NCBI GenBank assembly: GCA_050013795.1 | Contig: JBEKEO010000009.1 | Span: 1-38,863, forward strand | From: CAWHOW01 sp050013795 | Lineage (GTDB): Bacteria; Bacteroidota; Bacteroidia; Bacteroidales; CG2-30-32-10 | Direction: 5' to 3' | DNA length: 38,863 nucleotides | In this document: one piece after another, positions 21,705 to 30,257 of the stretch | How positions within the stretch are numbered: the first letter of the stretch is position 1 | How the letters are laid out: each line of letters starts with the position of its first letter | Notes under the pieces: model-generated | Told to the model about the DNA's origin: nothing | Seen by the model: the letters and a program-made list of their open reading frames with translations, nothing else | Databases searched by the model: none | Made by a program: the position numbers and the translations under genes

Positions 21705-23243
21705 ATGAATAGAATGAAAAAGATTTTAATACTGTTATTATTTATTATTCTTAATTATCTTTCTGTATTATCACAGGATACCAGTAAAATAAAAGGATAT
21801 ACTGTGTTTAAATATGAGAATGGAAAGATATCAAGTGAGGGATTGATGGTTAAAGGGAAACCAAATGGGTATTGGAAAACTTATTATGAAACCGGTATTT
21901 TAAAGAGTGAGGGAAATAGAAAAAATTTCGAGCTAGATAGTTTATGGAAGTTTTATAATGAAGACGGAAAACTGATATTAGAAATTACTTATGCAAAAGG
22001 AAGAAAAAACGGAATTAAAACTACATATCAGGAAAAAGAAACTGTAAAAGAAACTTATGTTAATGACATTAAAGATGGACTTACAAGTTATTATTACCCC
22101 GACGGTAAATTAAGGTTGGCTATTAACTTTATAAAAGGCAGGGAGCAGGGATATGCAAAAGAATATTCACGCGAAGGCAATGTGATTACTTTACTTGAGT
22201 ATAAGAACGGATACCTGATAGGAAAAGAAAAAGTTAACAGATTGGGTACAGATAGTTTAAAGCAAGGAAAGTGGGTTACTTTCTATCCTAATGGTATTAT
22301 ACATACGGAAGAATATTATAGCGCTGGAATAAAAAATGGCTACTTTAAAGAATACTCTCCTGATGGGAACCTTTTAAGTGTAGTAAAATATGTTAATGGT
22401 CAATTAATGAAAGATGCTGCCGAAGTTAAGAAGCTTGATATTAAGAAGGACTATTATGAGAATGGCAATGTAAAAAAAGTCGGCAGTTATAACAACAATA
22501 TCCCTGAAGGTATAACACGTGAATATTCACCCGAAGGAAAGATTACTGCTGCCAAAGTTTATGATAACGGAATTGATACAAGTGATGTTATTATAGATGA
22601 GCAGGGCTTAAGACAAGGATTATGTAAGAATTATTATGAGACAGGAGAATTAAAAGCTCAGGGAAAATATGTTAATGGATTAAAAATAGGTGAATGGAAG
22701 TATTTTTATAAAAATGGTAAGGTTGAACAAGTGGGAACATACTTGAAAAATGAAAAGCCTGATGGAGAATGGATATGGTACTATGATAACGGTAAAGTTC
22801 TTAGAGATGAGAATTTTTCAATAGGTATTGAAAATGGTCAAATGACTGAATATTCCGATAGCGGTACTGTGATTACAAAAGGACAATATGTGGACGGACT
22901 GGAAGAAGGCCCTTGGCTTTACCAATGGGGAGATATTAAAATGGAAGGTTCATATAAGGAAGGTAAAAGAGATGGTACCTGGAAATATTATTATGATGGT
23001 GGTACGCCTAATTTTGTTGGTAGTTACCTTGATGATAATCCGGATGGAAAAATTACTTACTACTGGGATAATGGAAAAGTAAAAGAAGAAGGAATTTATA
23101 TAATGGGTAAACGTGAAGGGGAATGGTATCGCTATAATTATGATGGAACTTTATTTTTAACCACAACTTACAAAAATGGCGTTGAAATAAAATACAATGG
23201 CGTTAAAATAAAACCTCCAACAGATATAAATTCAAATAATTAG
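21705..23243 (+). CDS. Exported MORN-repeat protein (MORN_2 / YwqK-like)
   Basis: 512 residues. A signal peptide (about 1-23, ending VLSQ) precedes an almost unbroken run of MORN-like repeats of about 23 residues, each shaped YYENGKLKxxGxYxNGxxxGxWKxYY; examples are GYWKTYYETGILKSEG, GEWKYFYKNGKVEQVG and GTWKYYYDGGTPNFVG. Such repeats form an elongated beta-hairpin sheet. In Bacteroidota these proteins are common at the cell envelope, but the function is not established; similar proteins have been annotated as YwqK-family antitoxins without clear support. There is no T9SS sorting domain. A later start at residue 4 (MKK) is possible. Confidence 0.9.
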   Translation: MNRMKKILILLLFIILNYLSVLSQDTSKIKGYTVFKYENGKISSEGLMVKGKPNGYWKTYYETGILKSEGNRKNFELDSLWKFYNEDGKLILEITYAKGRKNGIKTTYQEKETVKETYVNDIKDGLTSYYYPDGKLRLAINFIKGREQGYAKEYSREGNVITLLEYKNGYLIGKEKVNRLGTDSLKQGKWVTFYPNGIIHTEEYYSAGIKNGYFKEYSPDGNLLSVVKYVNGQLMKDAAEVKKLDIKKDYYENGNVKKVGSYNNNIPEGITREYSPEGKITAAKVYDNGIDTSDVIIDEQGLRQGLCKNYYETGELKAQGKYVNGLKIGEWKYFYKNGKVEQVGTYLKNEKPDGEWIWYYDNGKVLRDENFSIGIENGQMTEYSDSGTVITKGQYVDGLEEGPWLYQWGDIKMEGSYKEGKRDGTWKYYYDGGTPNFVGSYLDDNPDGKITYYWDNGKVKEEGIYIMGKREGEWYRYNYDGTLFLTTTYKNGVEIKYNGVKIKPPTDINSNN

Positions 23244-23339
23244 ACCAATTTGTTGAAAAATATATAATTTTCGAACAGAATATTAATAATGTCAATTTTT
23301 TATAGTAATTTTACATTTCATTTTTAAAACATTTCAATC

Positions 23340-24092
23340 ATGACAAAATTAAAAATATTAGTAGTAGAAGACGAAAGCATAGTTGCAAAAGACATCCAAA
23401 ATAGTTTGAAAAAACTAGGTTATATTGTTCCTACTATTGTTGCTTCAGGTGAAAAAGCTATTGAGGAGGTAGAACAAACCCGTCCGGATCTTATTTTAAT
23501 GGATATCATGTTAAAAGGTGAAATGAGTGGTATTGAAGTTGCCAATATCATTCGCGAAAGGTTTGATATTCCCGTTATTTTCCTTACAGCTTATGCAGAT
23601 GATAATACATTAAGCAAAGCTAAGATTGCCGAGCCTTATGGTTATATTATTAAGCCATTCAAGGAAAAAGAACTTCAGACAACTATCGAAATGGGCGTTT
23701 ACAAACATGAAAAAGATTCTCAGGTAAAAAGAGAAAGAGACCTGTATCATTCCATAGTTGAAAACAAAGAATCTAAAGATAGCATCTTTGTAAGAGCTGA
23801 TTACCGCCTGAATAAAATTAAATTTGAAGATGTTTATTTTGTCGAAGCATTAAAAGATTATGTTGTTATCAATACATCTGATAACATCTACACTACCCAT
23901 ACTACTATGAAAGAAATGATCAGAATACTTCCCGCAAAGGATTTTGTCAGAGTTCATCGGTCTTTTATAGTTCGCCTTGATAAAATATTCTCGATCAAAT
24001 ATCCGGATCTCGTTATTGAAGGCAAAATGAAAGTTATTCCAATTGGCGGTTTATATCGCAAAGAACTTTTCGGCAGGCTAAACCTGATTTAA
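23340..24092 (+). CDS. LytTR-family response regulator
   Basis: 250 residues. The N-terminal receiver domain (about 5-122) has the acidic pair VVEDES, phospho-acceptor Asp55 in LILMDIML, Thr88 in FLTAYAD and Lys107 in YIIKPFKE. The C-terminal LytTR DNA-binding domain (about 148-250) contains FEDVYFVEALKDYVVINT, TMKEMIRILPAKDFVRVHRSFIV (two pieces of one region) and IPIGGLYRKEL. It is probably a transcription regulator paired with a 7TM or histidine kinase sensor that is not adjacent. Its own targets cannot be inferred. A TAATTTTA motif at 23306-23313 may be part of its promoter. Confidence 0.95.
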   Translation: MTKLKILVVEDESIVAKDIQNSLKKLGYIVPTIVASGEKAIEEVEQTRPDLILMDIMLKGEMSGIEVANIIRERFDIPVIFLTAYADDNTLSKAKIAEPYGYIIKPFKEKELQTTIEMGVYKHEKDSQVKRERDLYHSIVENKESKDSIFVRADYRLNKIKFEDVYFVEALKDYVVINTSDNIYTTHTTMKEMIRILPAKDFVRVHRSFIVRLDKIFSIKYPDLVIEGKMKVIPIGGLYRKELFGRLNLI

Positions 24093-24444
24093 ACTTTTCA
24101 TAGGTTAATTTTTCTCCACTTGCTGTAAAGCATTAATTTTTTATCATTTTCTTTGATATTTTTATGAAACTTACAACTTCGATTTTAAAATATTATTATT
24201 TTTACAATTAATATTATAAGAGTATTTGCTAAATCGTTTAGTAATAATACTGATAAAATAATTAGTGTTTTTAAGTATTTTCCTTTATAGATTAAATACA
24301 TGCTTTAATATATTTTATTAAATATTTCATGTGTAATTGTAATTAAGTAACTATTTATAACTATATGTTAATGAATAATTAAAGTTTGACATCCTTTTTT
24401 TATTTTGGTATTTTTAACCCCAATAATTTTTTAACTAATAATCT
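24093..24444. other. AT-rich intergenic region before the cysteine protease gene
   Basis: About 350 bp with no gene or clear RNA. The last part contains the candidate promoter at 24385-24416. The rest shows only AT-rich low-complexity sequence; no terminator hairpin for the response regulator gene was found. Confidence 0.5.
24385..24416 (+). promoter_or_regulatory. Candidate promoter of the cysteine protease gene
   Basis: TTTG (24385-24388), 20 nt, then TATTTTTA (24409-24416), one base off TAnnTTTG. The start codon is at 24445, giving a short leader. Confidence 0.5.
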
Positions 24445-26781
24445 ATGAAAAATAAACTATTATTATTTATTGCAGCAGGCGCCGTGCTGTTTGCCAACGG
24501 CAAAGTTAATGGGCAGAATTTTGTAAAAGTTTCACGCTCGAATCAGGAACAAACCATTAATCTTTCCATCGATCAGGTTCTGGAAATACAATTGCCAAGA
24601 AAAGCGGCCACAGGCTATGTGTGGTGCGAGGCTATCAGTCCGAAAGAAAAAACCACACCCAAATCCATTGCAAAAATATATAAAGGGGATTTCATTCATG
24701 ATCCCATTCCAGAAGGATTGGAGGGCAATGAAGGCGTTGTGGGTCTGTCAGGTACTGAAATAATAAGATATGCAGGCACATCGCAGGGAACTACTACTCT
24801 TACATTAGAGTTAAAGCGCCCGTGGGAAAAGAACGGTGAGATACTTGACAGCTATACTATCACGATAGTATCGGCAGGAAAATACACAGGTATATATAAA
24901 CCTCCGGTTACCCCGGTAGTTAAAAACAATGATAACGATAAAAAGGTATCGTCAACATTAGCAACACTTCCTACTTCATGGGACTGGCGCATGCAAAGCA
25001 CTCCTATTAAAGACCAGGGTGATTGTGGCAGCTGCTGGGCTTTTGCAAGTGTAGGATCCCTTGAATGCAATATTTTGATACACGATGGTAATACCAGGAG
25101 TTTATCAGAACAGTACCTAATAAACTGCGATGGAAGCTGTAATGGTTGCCAGGGAGGAACTTGTCCGAACAGCTATTGGAAATCACCCAAGGGCGCTGTT
25201 TATGAAACAGAATGTCCATATGTGAGCTTCACCTGTGATCAGACCGTAACTACTGCAACATGTATTAATTCCTGCGGCACATATGCTTATCATGAACAAG
25301 TAAGCAGTTACCGCGATATCGGAGGCGAAGTGAGTGGAATACCTCCTGTTGACAGTATAAAAAATGCGATTTATAAATATGGTCCTATTTGGGTTGCTGT
25401 TGATGCTGCCAGTAACGCATGGAGCGCATATAGCGGTGGAATATGGGTTGAAAGCGGCACCAGTACTGACCACGCTGTTTGTCTTGTTGGATGGAAAGAT
25501 ACTACAGGAATATCTGATGGCAGCGCCGGATACTGGATTTTAAGAAACTCATATGGTCCCAGCTGGGGGGAAAACGGATATATGAGAATATCATATAAAA
25601 GTGATGCAGTTGGCTATCATGCTGATTATCTTGTTTACGGAGGCGGAGCTCCTCATTTAGCACCTACTATAAACTTTGATGCAAACATGAGGAACGTGGG
25701 TGTTAATACAATAGTTTCATTTTACGATCTATCGACATTTTCACCTACTGCCTGGACATGGTCGTTGGCGCCATCAACAGGATTCAGTTGGGCAAATAGT
25801 ACAACATCCAGTACACAGAATCCTCAGATCAAATTTACAGCTGCCGGATTATATTCAGTTACTCTTGCCGCCTCAAATGGTATAGGGACAGGCACACCTG
25901 TCACCAAAACAAGTTATATTAATGTACAAAATGTTTCAACCTCATGCGACACTGTGTTTGCTCCCAAGCATGGCACTGCCTGCGGCGATTCTTTAGTAAT
26001 TTATTCGTGTGAACCATACGGTTATGTTACAGGCAATGTACAATACGATGACCCTATAGTTGCAGAAAACTTCAATAATATTGCTTCGGCCGGCACTATT
26101 TCAACTGTACTGGTAAGAGAAAAAGCTATTAAGTCGGCTAGCGGTACTGCAAAAACCTATGTTAAAATTTATAGTACCAATGTCACAACAAAAGCTCCCG
26201 ATACCTTGCTTGGGACAAGCAACTCTGTTGCTGTGAGCGCAATTAATGCAACCGGATTTACTGCTTATACCTTTGCAACTCCTGTAAGCGTTTCAGGCTC
26301 GTATTCAGCGGGTGTTGTTTTACCGACAGTAGCCGGCGATACTGTAGCCGTTTATTCAAACCCTCAGGATTGCCACACTACTGATTCACTTTCATGGTTC
26401 TTTACACCATATGATAATGGATGGTATTCCTTTGGAGGTAAATGGGGTGGTATGAGCTGGGGTATAAATCTTGAACTGGCAATATATCCTGAGTTTTGCC
26501 CGCTTGCCATAGCTACAGGTATTAAAAATGATATGGATAAAAACATCTCTATTTATCCTAATCCTTCAAACAGCCAATTTACTGTTGATTTTTCAAACTA
26601 TCAGCAGGCGGATGTTGTTATTGATGTTTACAACATGGTTGGTAAACTTGTGCAGAGCACATCTTCAAAAGATGTAAACCAAATGACTATTGATATATCA
26701 AACCAAAGTAGCGGTATTTATATCGTAGCCATTAAAACTTCATCGGGAACAATTATTAAAAAATTATCTTTGATTAAGTAA
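24445..26781 (+). CDS. Secreted papain-like protease fused to a chagasin-like inhibitor domain, T9SS cargo
   Basis: 778 residues in five parts. A signal peptide spans about 1-23. A domain at about 35-145 resembles the chagasin/I42 cysteine-protease inhibitors: PRKAATGYVW, the loop VGLSGTEIIRY, and LKRPWE match their three binding loops. A C1A papain-like protease follows (about 175-400): oxyanion Gln191, catalytic Cys197 in CGSCWAF, His343 in TDHAVCLVGW and Asn368 in RNSYGPSWGENGY. A PKD-like domain (about 405-500) contains PTAWTWSL and FTAAGLYSVTLAASNG. A further beta domain leads to a T9SS sorting domain (YPNPSNSQF ... GIYIVAIKTSSGTIIKKL). The inhibitor-like domain stands where a papain propeptide would be, so it may keep the enzyme latent until export. 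Domain calls are by motif. Confidence 0.93.
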   Translation: MKNKLLLFIAAGAVLFANGKVNGQNFVKVSRSNQEQTINLSIDQVLEIQLPRKAATGYVWCEAISPKEKTTPKSIAKIYKGDFIHDPIPEGLEGNEGVVGLSGTEIIRYAGTSQGTTTLTLELKRPWEKNGEILDSYTITIVSAGKYTGIYKPPVTPVVKNNDNDKKVSSTLATLPTSWDWRMQSTPIKDQGDCGSCWAFASVGSLECNILIHDGNTRSLSEQYLINCDGSCNGCQGGTCPNSYWKSPKGAVYETECPYVSFTCDQTVTTATCINSCGTYAYHEQVSSYRDIGGEVSGIPPVDSIKNAIYKYGPIWVAVDAASNAWSAYSGGIWVESGTSTDHAVCLVGWKDTTGISDGSAGYWILRNSYGPSWGENGYMRISYKSDAVGYHADYLVYGGGAPHLAPTINFDANMRNVGVNTIVSFYDLSTFSPTAWTWSLAPSTGFSWANSTTSSTQNPQIKFTAAGLYSVTLAASNGIGTGTPVTKTSYINVQNVSTSCDTVFAPKHGTACGDSLVIYSCEPYGYVTGNVQYDDPIVAENFNNIASAGTISTVLVREKAIKSASGTAKTYVKIYSTNVTTKAPDTLLGTSNSVAVSAINATGFTAYTFATPVSVSGSYSAGVVLPTVAGDTVAVYSNPQDCHTTDSLSWFFTPYDNGWYSFGGKWGGMSWGINLELAIYPEFCPLAIATGIKNDMDKNISIYPNPSNSQFTVDFSNYQQADVVIDVYNMVGKLVQSTSSKDVNQMTIDISNQSSGIYIVAIKTSSGTIIKKLSLIK

Positions 26782-26802
26782 GAGTAATCTTTATTAAAAT
26801 TA

Positions 26803-26835
26803 AGCGCCCCTGCTAATTGGCAGGGGCGCTTTTTT
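26803..26835 (+). terminator. Rho-independent terminator of the protease gene
   Basis: AGCGCCCCTGC (26803-26813) pairs perfectly with GCAGGGGCGCT (26820-26830), leaving a six-base loop, and a T-run follows (26830-26835). It lies 21 bp after the stop codon. Confidence 0.93.
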
Positions 26836-26842
26836 ATATATT

Positions 26843-26884
26843 AAAAAAAGAAGGAAGCCATTATATTTGTTGCGGCTTTCTTTG
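26843..26884 (-). terminator. Terminator of the YD-repeat-like gene (minus strand)
   Basis: GGAAGCC (26853-26859) pairs with GGCTTTC (26874-26880) with one wobble, extended by AAG/CTT-type pairs. On the minus strand a run of seven T (complement of 26843-26849) follows. It faces the terminator at 26803, as expected between convergent genes. Confidence 0.65.
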
Positions 26885-26981
26885 TTATTTGGATAATATT
26901 ATTACGCCATTATTTTATCAGAAATGCTAGCGTCCCAATTAATAAAGCAAAATCCCTCCCAAAATTTCTGTTGCATGCACC

Positions 26982-27767
26982 TTAGTAGTATTTTATGTTT
27001 CGTTCAGTAATATATTGTGGCAGTCCGTTTTTATAAATAGTTTCCTTTTTCCAGTTGCCCTTTTTCTTATAATCATATTTATAGGAAAAACATTCAAAAC
27101 TGCCGTCAGCCAAATAAATACTTTCCACATTAATATTTTCTTTTTCATCATACTTAAATATGACTTTTTTACTCAAAGTGCCGTCGGTAGGAGGTGATAA
27201 GTTAAAATGGTTCCACTCAATCTTTTCCCCTTTATCGTTATATTTGTAAGAATCTTTACAAATCAAGCTGTCGTGAAAATCATACCTATTCATTGCAATT
27301 TCATTTCCTTTATCATCATATTTGTAATTATATTTCTTACTTATACTGCCATCGGGGTAATACCAAATTTCCTGGATCAAATTACCCTTGCTATCATATT
27401 TATAAGCGCATCTTTCATCCGAACTGCCGTCGGGGTTGTATGATGTCATTTCTGTTTTGTTTCCTTTGATATTATCATAAGAGTAAGTATATTTTCCATC
27501 CAGGTTGCCGTCGGGGTCGTAAGAATTGGTCTCGATTAAATTCCCGTTTTCATTAAAAGAATAAATATATTTATACAGCATGTCTCCTTCCTTAATTTTT
27601 CCAGTATTAGGTGAAACTTTATATTCAATTTCGGTTAATGTTTTAACCTTTCCCTTCAAATTTAGTTCTGAAAGATCGTTTTTAATTTTATTACCTTTTT
27701 CGCCTGTGAAAGAAAATGAAATAAAACATGTTGTAACCAAAGTAAATAATAAGTTTATTTTTTTCAT
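26982..27767 (-). CDS. Exported protein with YD/RHS-like repeats
   Basis: 261 residues from ATG 27767. A signal peptide (about 1-20) is followed by six or more repeats of about 23 residues shaped YKYDxKGNxIExxxYxPDGS, for example YSYDNIKGNKTEMTSYNPDG and YKYDSKGNLIQEIWYYPDG. They resemble the YD repeats of RHS proteins, but the protein is small and has no toxin domain or core-closure motif. Function is unknown. A start nine residues upstream is less likely because a TAAATTTG promoter element (27799-27806) leaves almost no leader for it. It follows mreD in the same direction but has its own promoter and terminator. Confidence 0.82.
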   Translation of the reverse strand: MKKINLLFTLVTTCFISFSFTGEKGNKIKNDLSELNLKGKVKTLTEIEYKVSPNTGKIKEGDMLYKYIYSFNENGNLIETNSYDPDGNLDGKYTYSYDNIKGNKTEMTSYNPDGSSDERCAYKYDSKGNLIQEIWYYPDGSISKKYNYKYDDKGNEIAMNRYDFHDSLICKDSYKYNDKGEKIEWNHFNLSPPTDGTLSKKVIFKYDEKENINVESIYLADGSFECFSYKYDYKKKGNWKKETIYKNGLPQYITERNIKYY

Positions 27768-27798
27768 AAAATGCTCACTATTTCCGCTTTTCAACAGA

Positions 27799-27806
27799 CA
27801 AATTTA
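27799..27806 (-). promoter_or_regulatory. -7 element before the YD-repeat-like gene
   Basis: TAAATTTG on the minus strand, 31 nt before ATG 27767. No good -33 element was seen at 17-23 nt. Confidence 0.4.
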
Positions 27807-27848
27807 AAAAATATTCCAGTTTGAAACAGCCCTCTCTTAAGAAAAATC

Positions 27849-28361
27849 TTATTTATTCGGGCGATACATTATGTATTGGCTTAAAATAATTAACGCTAAA
27901 GTAAAAATTATACTCAGCAACATGCGAAAAAAGGTTTGAAAAAATTCATAAAAACTAAACACTTCAAGATAAAAGAGCAAAAAATGGTGTATAACTACAA
28001 GCAGAAGAGAGTAAGAAAAAAACCATTTAAAACCCAGGTCATGGATGATAGGCCGCATACCAGCTTCATAGTCTTGCTTTGAAGATATAATCTTCAAAAT
28101 ACCTGGTCTGCAGAAAGCCATCAAAACACATGCGGCAGAATGTAATCCTGCTGTTTCCGAAAACATATCAACCAAAAGTCCACATACAAATGCCACTACA
28201 AGTAACAACCATTTAGGCGTTTCGAATGGTAGCAGCAGAATAAACAAAACATAGAGATACGGATTAATAATACCACCTAACTCAATTTTATTCAAAATGG
28301 CAACCTGGAAGAATACTAGGAAAAGCAAACGGAAAATGTTTCTGTTTAACAGCCTAATCAT
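27849..28361 (-). CDS. mreD: Rod shape-determining membrane protein MreD
   Basis: 170 residues, mostly hydrophobic, with five or six predicted transmembrane segments (for example ILLPFETPKWLLLVVAFVCGLLVDMF and LLSIIFTLALIIL). The GLLVDMFSETAGLHSAACVLMAF stretch is typical of MreD. It forms part of the elongasome with MreB and MreC. Its start overlaps the mreC stop by 8 bp. No mrdA or rodA follows, although these are commonly next in this phylum. Confidence 0.9.
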   Translation of the reverse strand: MIRLLNRNIFRLLFLVFFQVAILNKIELGGIINPYLYVLFILLLPFETPKWLLLVVAFVCGLLVDMFSETAGLHSAACVLMAFCRPGILKIISSKQDYEAGMRPIIHDLGFKWFFSYSLLLVVIHHFLLFYLEVFSFYEFFQTFFRMLLSIIFTLALIILSQYIMYRPNK

Positions 28362-29184
28362 TCTGTGAGTCTTTAGTGAGTCTATTTAGTTCGTCCTTCA
28401 TAATATTCCTGATAACATATGCATAGGATATATTATTAAAATCTGTACTGAACTTAATGGTGATGGTATAAAAATTATCGCCTTTTTCTATCCTGAAATC
28501 GGAAATAATTCCAATCATTATACCTTCGGGAAAGCTTGACGAATACCCGCTTGTAATGACAGTATCACCTAGGATCGGTTTGACATGCGTAGGAATATCA
28601 ATTAATTCGCCATAACGGTAATCGCCGCCACTCCAGTTTACAGTACCCAGATGACCGTTCTTTTTTACCTTGGCGCTTATTTTAGTATCCTTATGAAGCA
28701 CTGAAATAACAGAAGAAAAATTCGGCGACACCTCTTTCACAATCCCAACAATACCATTACTTGTAATAACTCCCATATCTTTCTGGATGCCCTGCCTGCT
28801 TCCTTTATTAAGAGTCAGATAATTATTCCTTTTATTGGTGGTATTACCTATAACTTTTGCACTGATGAATTCATATTGTTGTCTATAAAGTGTATCCTTA
28901 TATAAAAACACCTGTTCGTCTGTCATCATATAATATTTTTTCGATTCATTCAACAAACGAACATTTTCTTCAGCAAGTTTGTGGTTTGCATCTTTCAAAG
29001 AAAAATATTGCGAAACATTATTAATGGTTGCCAGAATGCTCCCTGTAAATGTATTAGTTGAATTTATAAAACTTGAACGCTGGTAAATATTATTCTGAAC
29101 GAGAAGAATAAAAGAAATTACTTCTAGTAGGAGAAATATAAAAAAGAAATTTTGTCGTAACAGGAATTGACCAATATTTCTCAT
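28354..29184 (-). CDS. mreC: Rod shape-determining protein MreC
   Basis: 276 residues. One N-terminal transmembrane helix (about 11-30), a coiled coil (about 58-90, LKDANHKLAEENVRLLNESKKYY), then the MreC beta domain with YLTLNKGSRQGIQKDMGVIT, GIVGIVKEVSPNFSSVISVLHKDTKI and VKPILGDTVITSGYSSSFPEGIMIG. MreC is a periplasmic scaffold linking MreB to the peptidoglycan synthases. It is 32 bp downstream of mreB. Confidence 0.95.
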   Translation of the reverse strand: MRNIGQFLLRQNFFFIFLLLEVISFILLVQNNIYQRSSFINSTNTFTGSILATINNVSQYFSLKDANHKLAEENVRLLNESKKYYMMTDEQVFLYKDTLYRQQYEFISAKVIGNTTNKRNNYLTLNKGSRQGIQKDMGVITSNGIVGIVKEVSPNFSSVISVLHKDTKISAKVKKNGHLGTVNWSGGDYRYGELIDIPTHVKPILGDTVITSGYSSSFPEGIMIGIISDFRIEKGDNFYTITIKFSTDFNNISYAYVIRNIMKDELNRLTKDSQND

Positions 29185-29216
29185 ACCGCTTCAGTTTATT
29201 AAATGCAGCAGCAACC

Positions 29217-30239
29217 TTATTTGATGAGGAATGTGAATTTATCGAAGTTCTTAAGAGCAATGCCAGTACCACGCGCAACAGCTCTTAAAGGATCTTCGGC
29301 AATATGTACAGGTAATTTTGTTTTTAATGAAATTCTTTTGTCCAATCCCCTCAGCATAGAACCGCCTCCGGCAAGATAAATTCCTGTCCGGAAAATATCG
29401 GCCGAAAGTTCTGGTGGTGTCATTTCAAGAGCATTCAAAACAGCAGCTTCAATCTTTGAAATAGATTTATCCAAAGCATGAGCTATTTCTGCATAATTGA
29501 CAAGGATCTCCTTTGGAATGCCCGTAAGCATATCCCTTCCGTGAACGGCATAATCAGGAGGGGGGTTATCTATTTCTGATAATGCTGCGCCTACTTCAAT
29601 TTTTATACGTTCAGCTGTACGTTCCCCAATGTGAATATTATGCTGCTTGCGCATATATTCTCCAATATCATCATTAAATTCATCACCGGCGACCCGTATC
29701 GATTTATTACAAACTATTCCTCCTAGAGCTATAACAGCAATTTCACTTGTGCCTCCGCCAATATCAATAACCATGTTTCCTGTCGGCTCCAGTACATCTA
29801 TTCCAATGCCAATAGCGGCAGCCATAGGTTCGTGGATCAGCCTTACTTCTTTAGCCCCTGCCTGCTCGGCCGAATCCCTTACTGCGCGTTCTTCAACCTC
29901 GGTAATTCCGGAAGGAATACAAACAACCATTTTTAATGAAGGAGGAAAAAGTGATTTTTTAGGGCTGATCATTTTGATCATCTCGCGTATCATGTGCTCG
30001 GCTGACTGGAAATCGGCAATAACGCCATCTTTCAAAGGCCGAACTGTTTTGATATTCTCATGCGTCTTGCCATGCATCATCATTGCCCTTGTCCCTACCG
30101 CTATTATCTTTCCGGTAATCCTGTCAATGGCAACAATAGATGGTTCGTCTACCACTACTTTGTCATTGTGTATAATGATTGTATTGGCTGTTCCCAGGTC
30201 AATTGCAATTTCTTTGGTCAAAAAAGAAAATAATCCCAT
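29217..30239 (-). CDS. mreB: Rod shape-determining actin homologue MreB
   Basis: 340 residues, full length. The actin-fold motifs are AIDLGTANTIIIH (phosphate 1), VIDIGGGTSEIAVIALGG (phosphate 2) and GIYLAGGGSMLRGLD (adenosine). RPLKDGVIADFQSAEHMIREMI and PSGITEVEERAVRDSAEQAGAKEV are family hallmarks. It polymerises under the inner membrane and guides lateral wall growth. It lies 18 bp after purH, so it is probably cotranscribed with it from the promoter at 31803. Confidence 0.98.
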   Translation of the reverse strand: MGLFSFLTKEIAIDLGTANTIIIHNDKVVVDEPSIVAIDRITGKIIAVGTRAMMMHGKTHENIKTVRPLKDGVIADFQSAEHMIREMIKMISPKKSLFPPSLKMVVCIPSGITEVEERAVRDSAEQAGAKEVRLIHEPMAAAIGIGIDVLEPTGNMVIDIGGGTSEIAVIALGGIVCNKSIRVAGDEFNDDIGEYMRKQHNIHIGERTAERIKIEVGAALSEIDNPPPDYAVHGRDMLTGIPKEILVNYAEIAHALDKSISKIEAAVLNALEMTPPELSADIFRTGIYLAGGGSMLRGLDKRISLKTKLPVHIAEDPLRAVARGTGIALKNFDKFTFLIK

Positions 30240-30257
30240 TTCCCTTATGTTTATGTA

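Noticed and set aside
21705..23243. The MORN-repeat protein as a YwqK antitoxin
   Set aside because: It has a signal peptide and no adjacent toxin gene; the antitoxin label is not supported by the sequence.
26982..27767. The YD-repeat-like protein as an RHS polymorphic toxin
   Set aside because: Too small, with no core-closing motif, no C-terminal toxin and no immunity gene.
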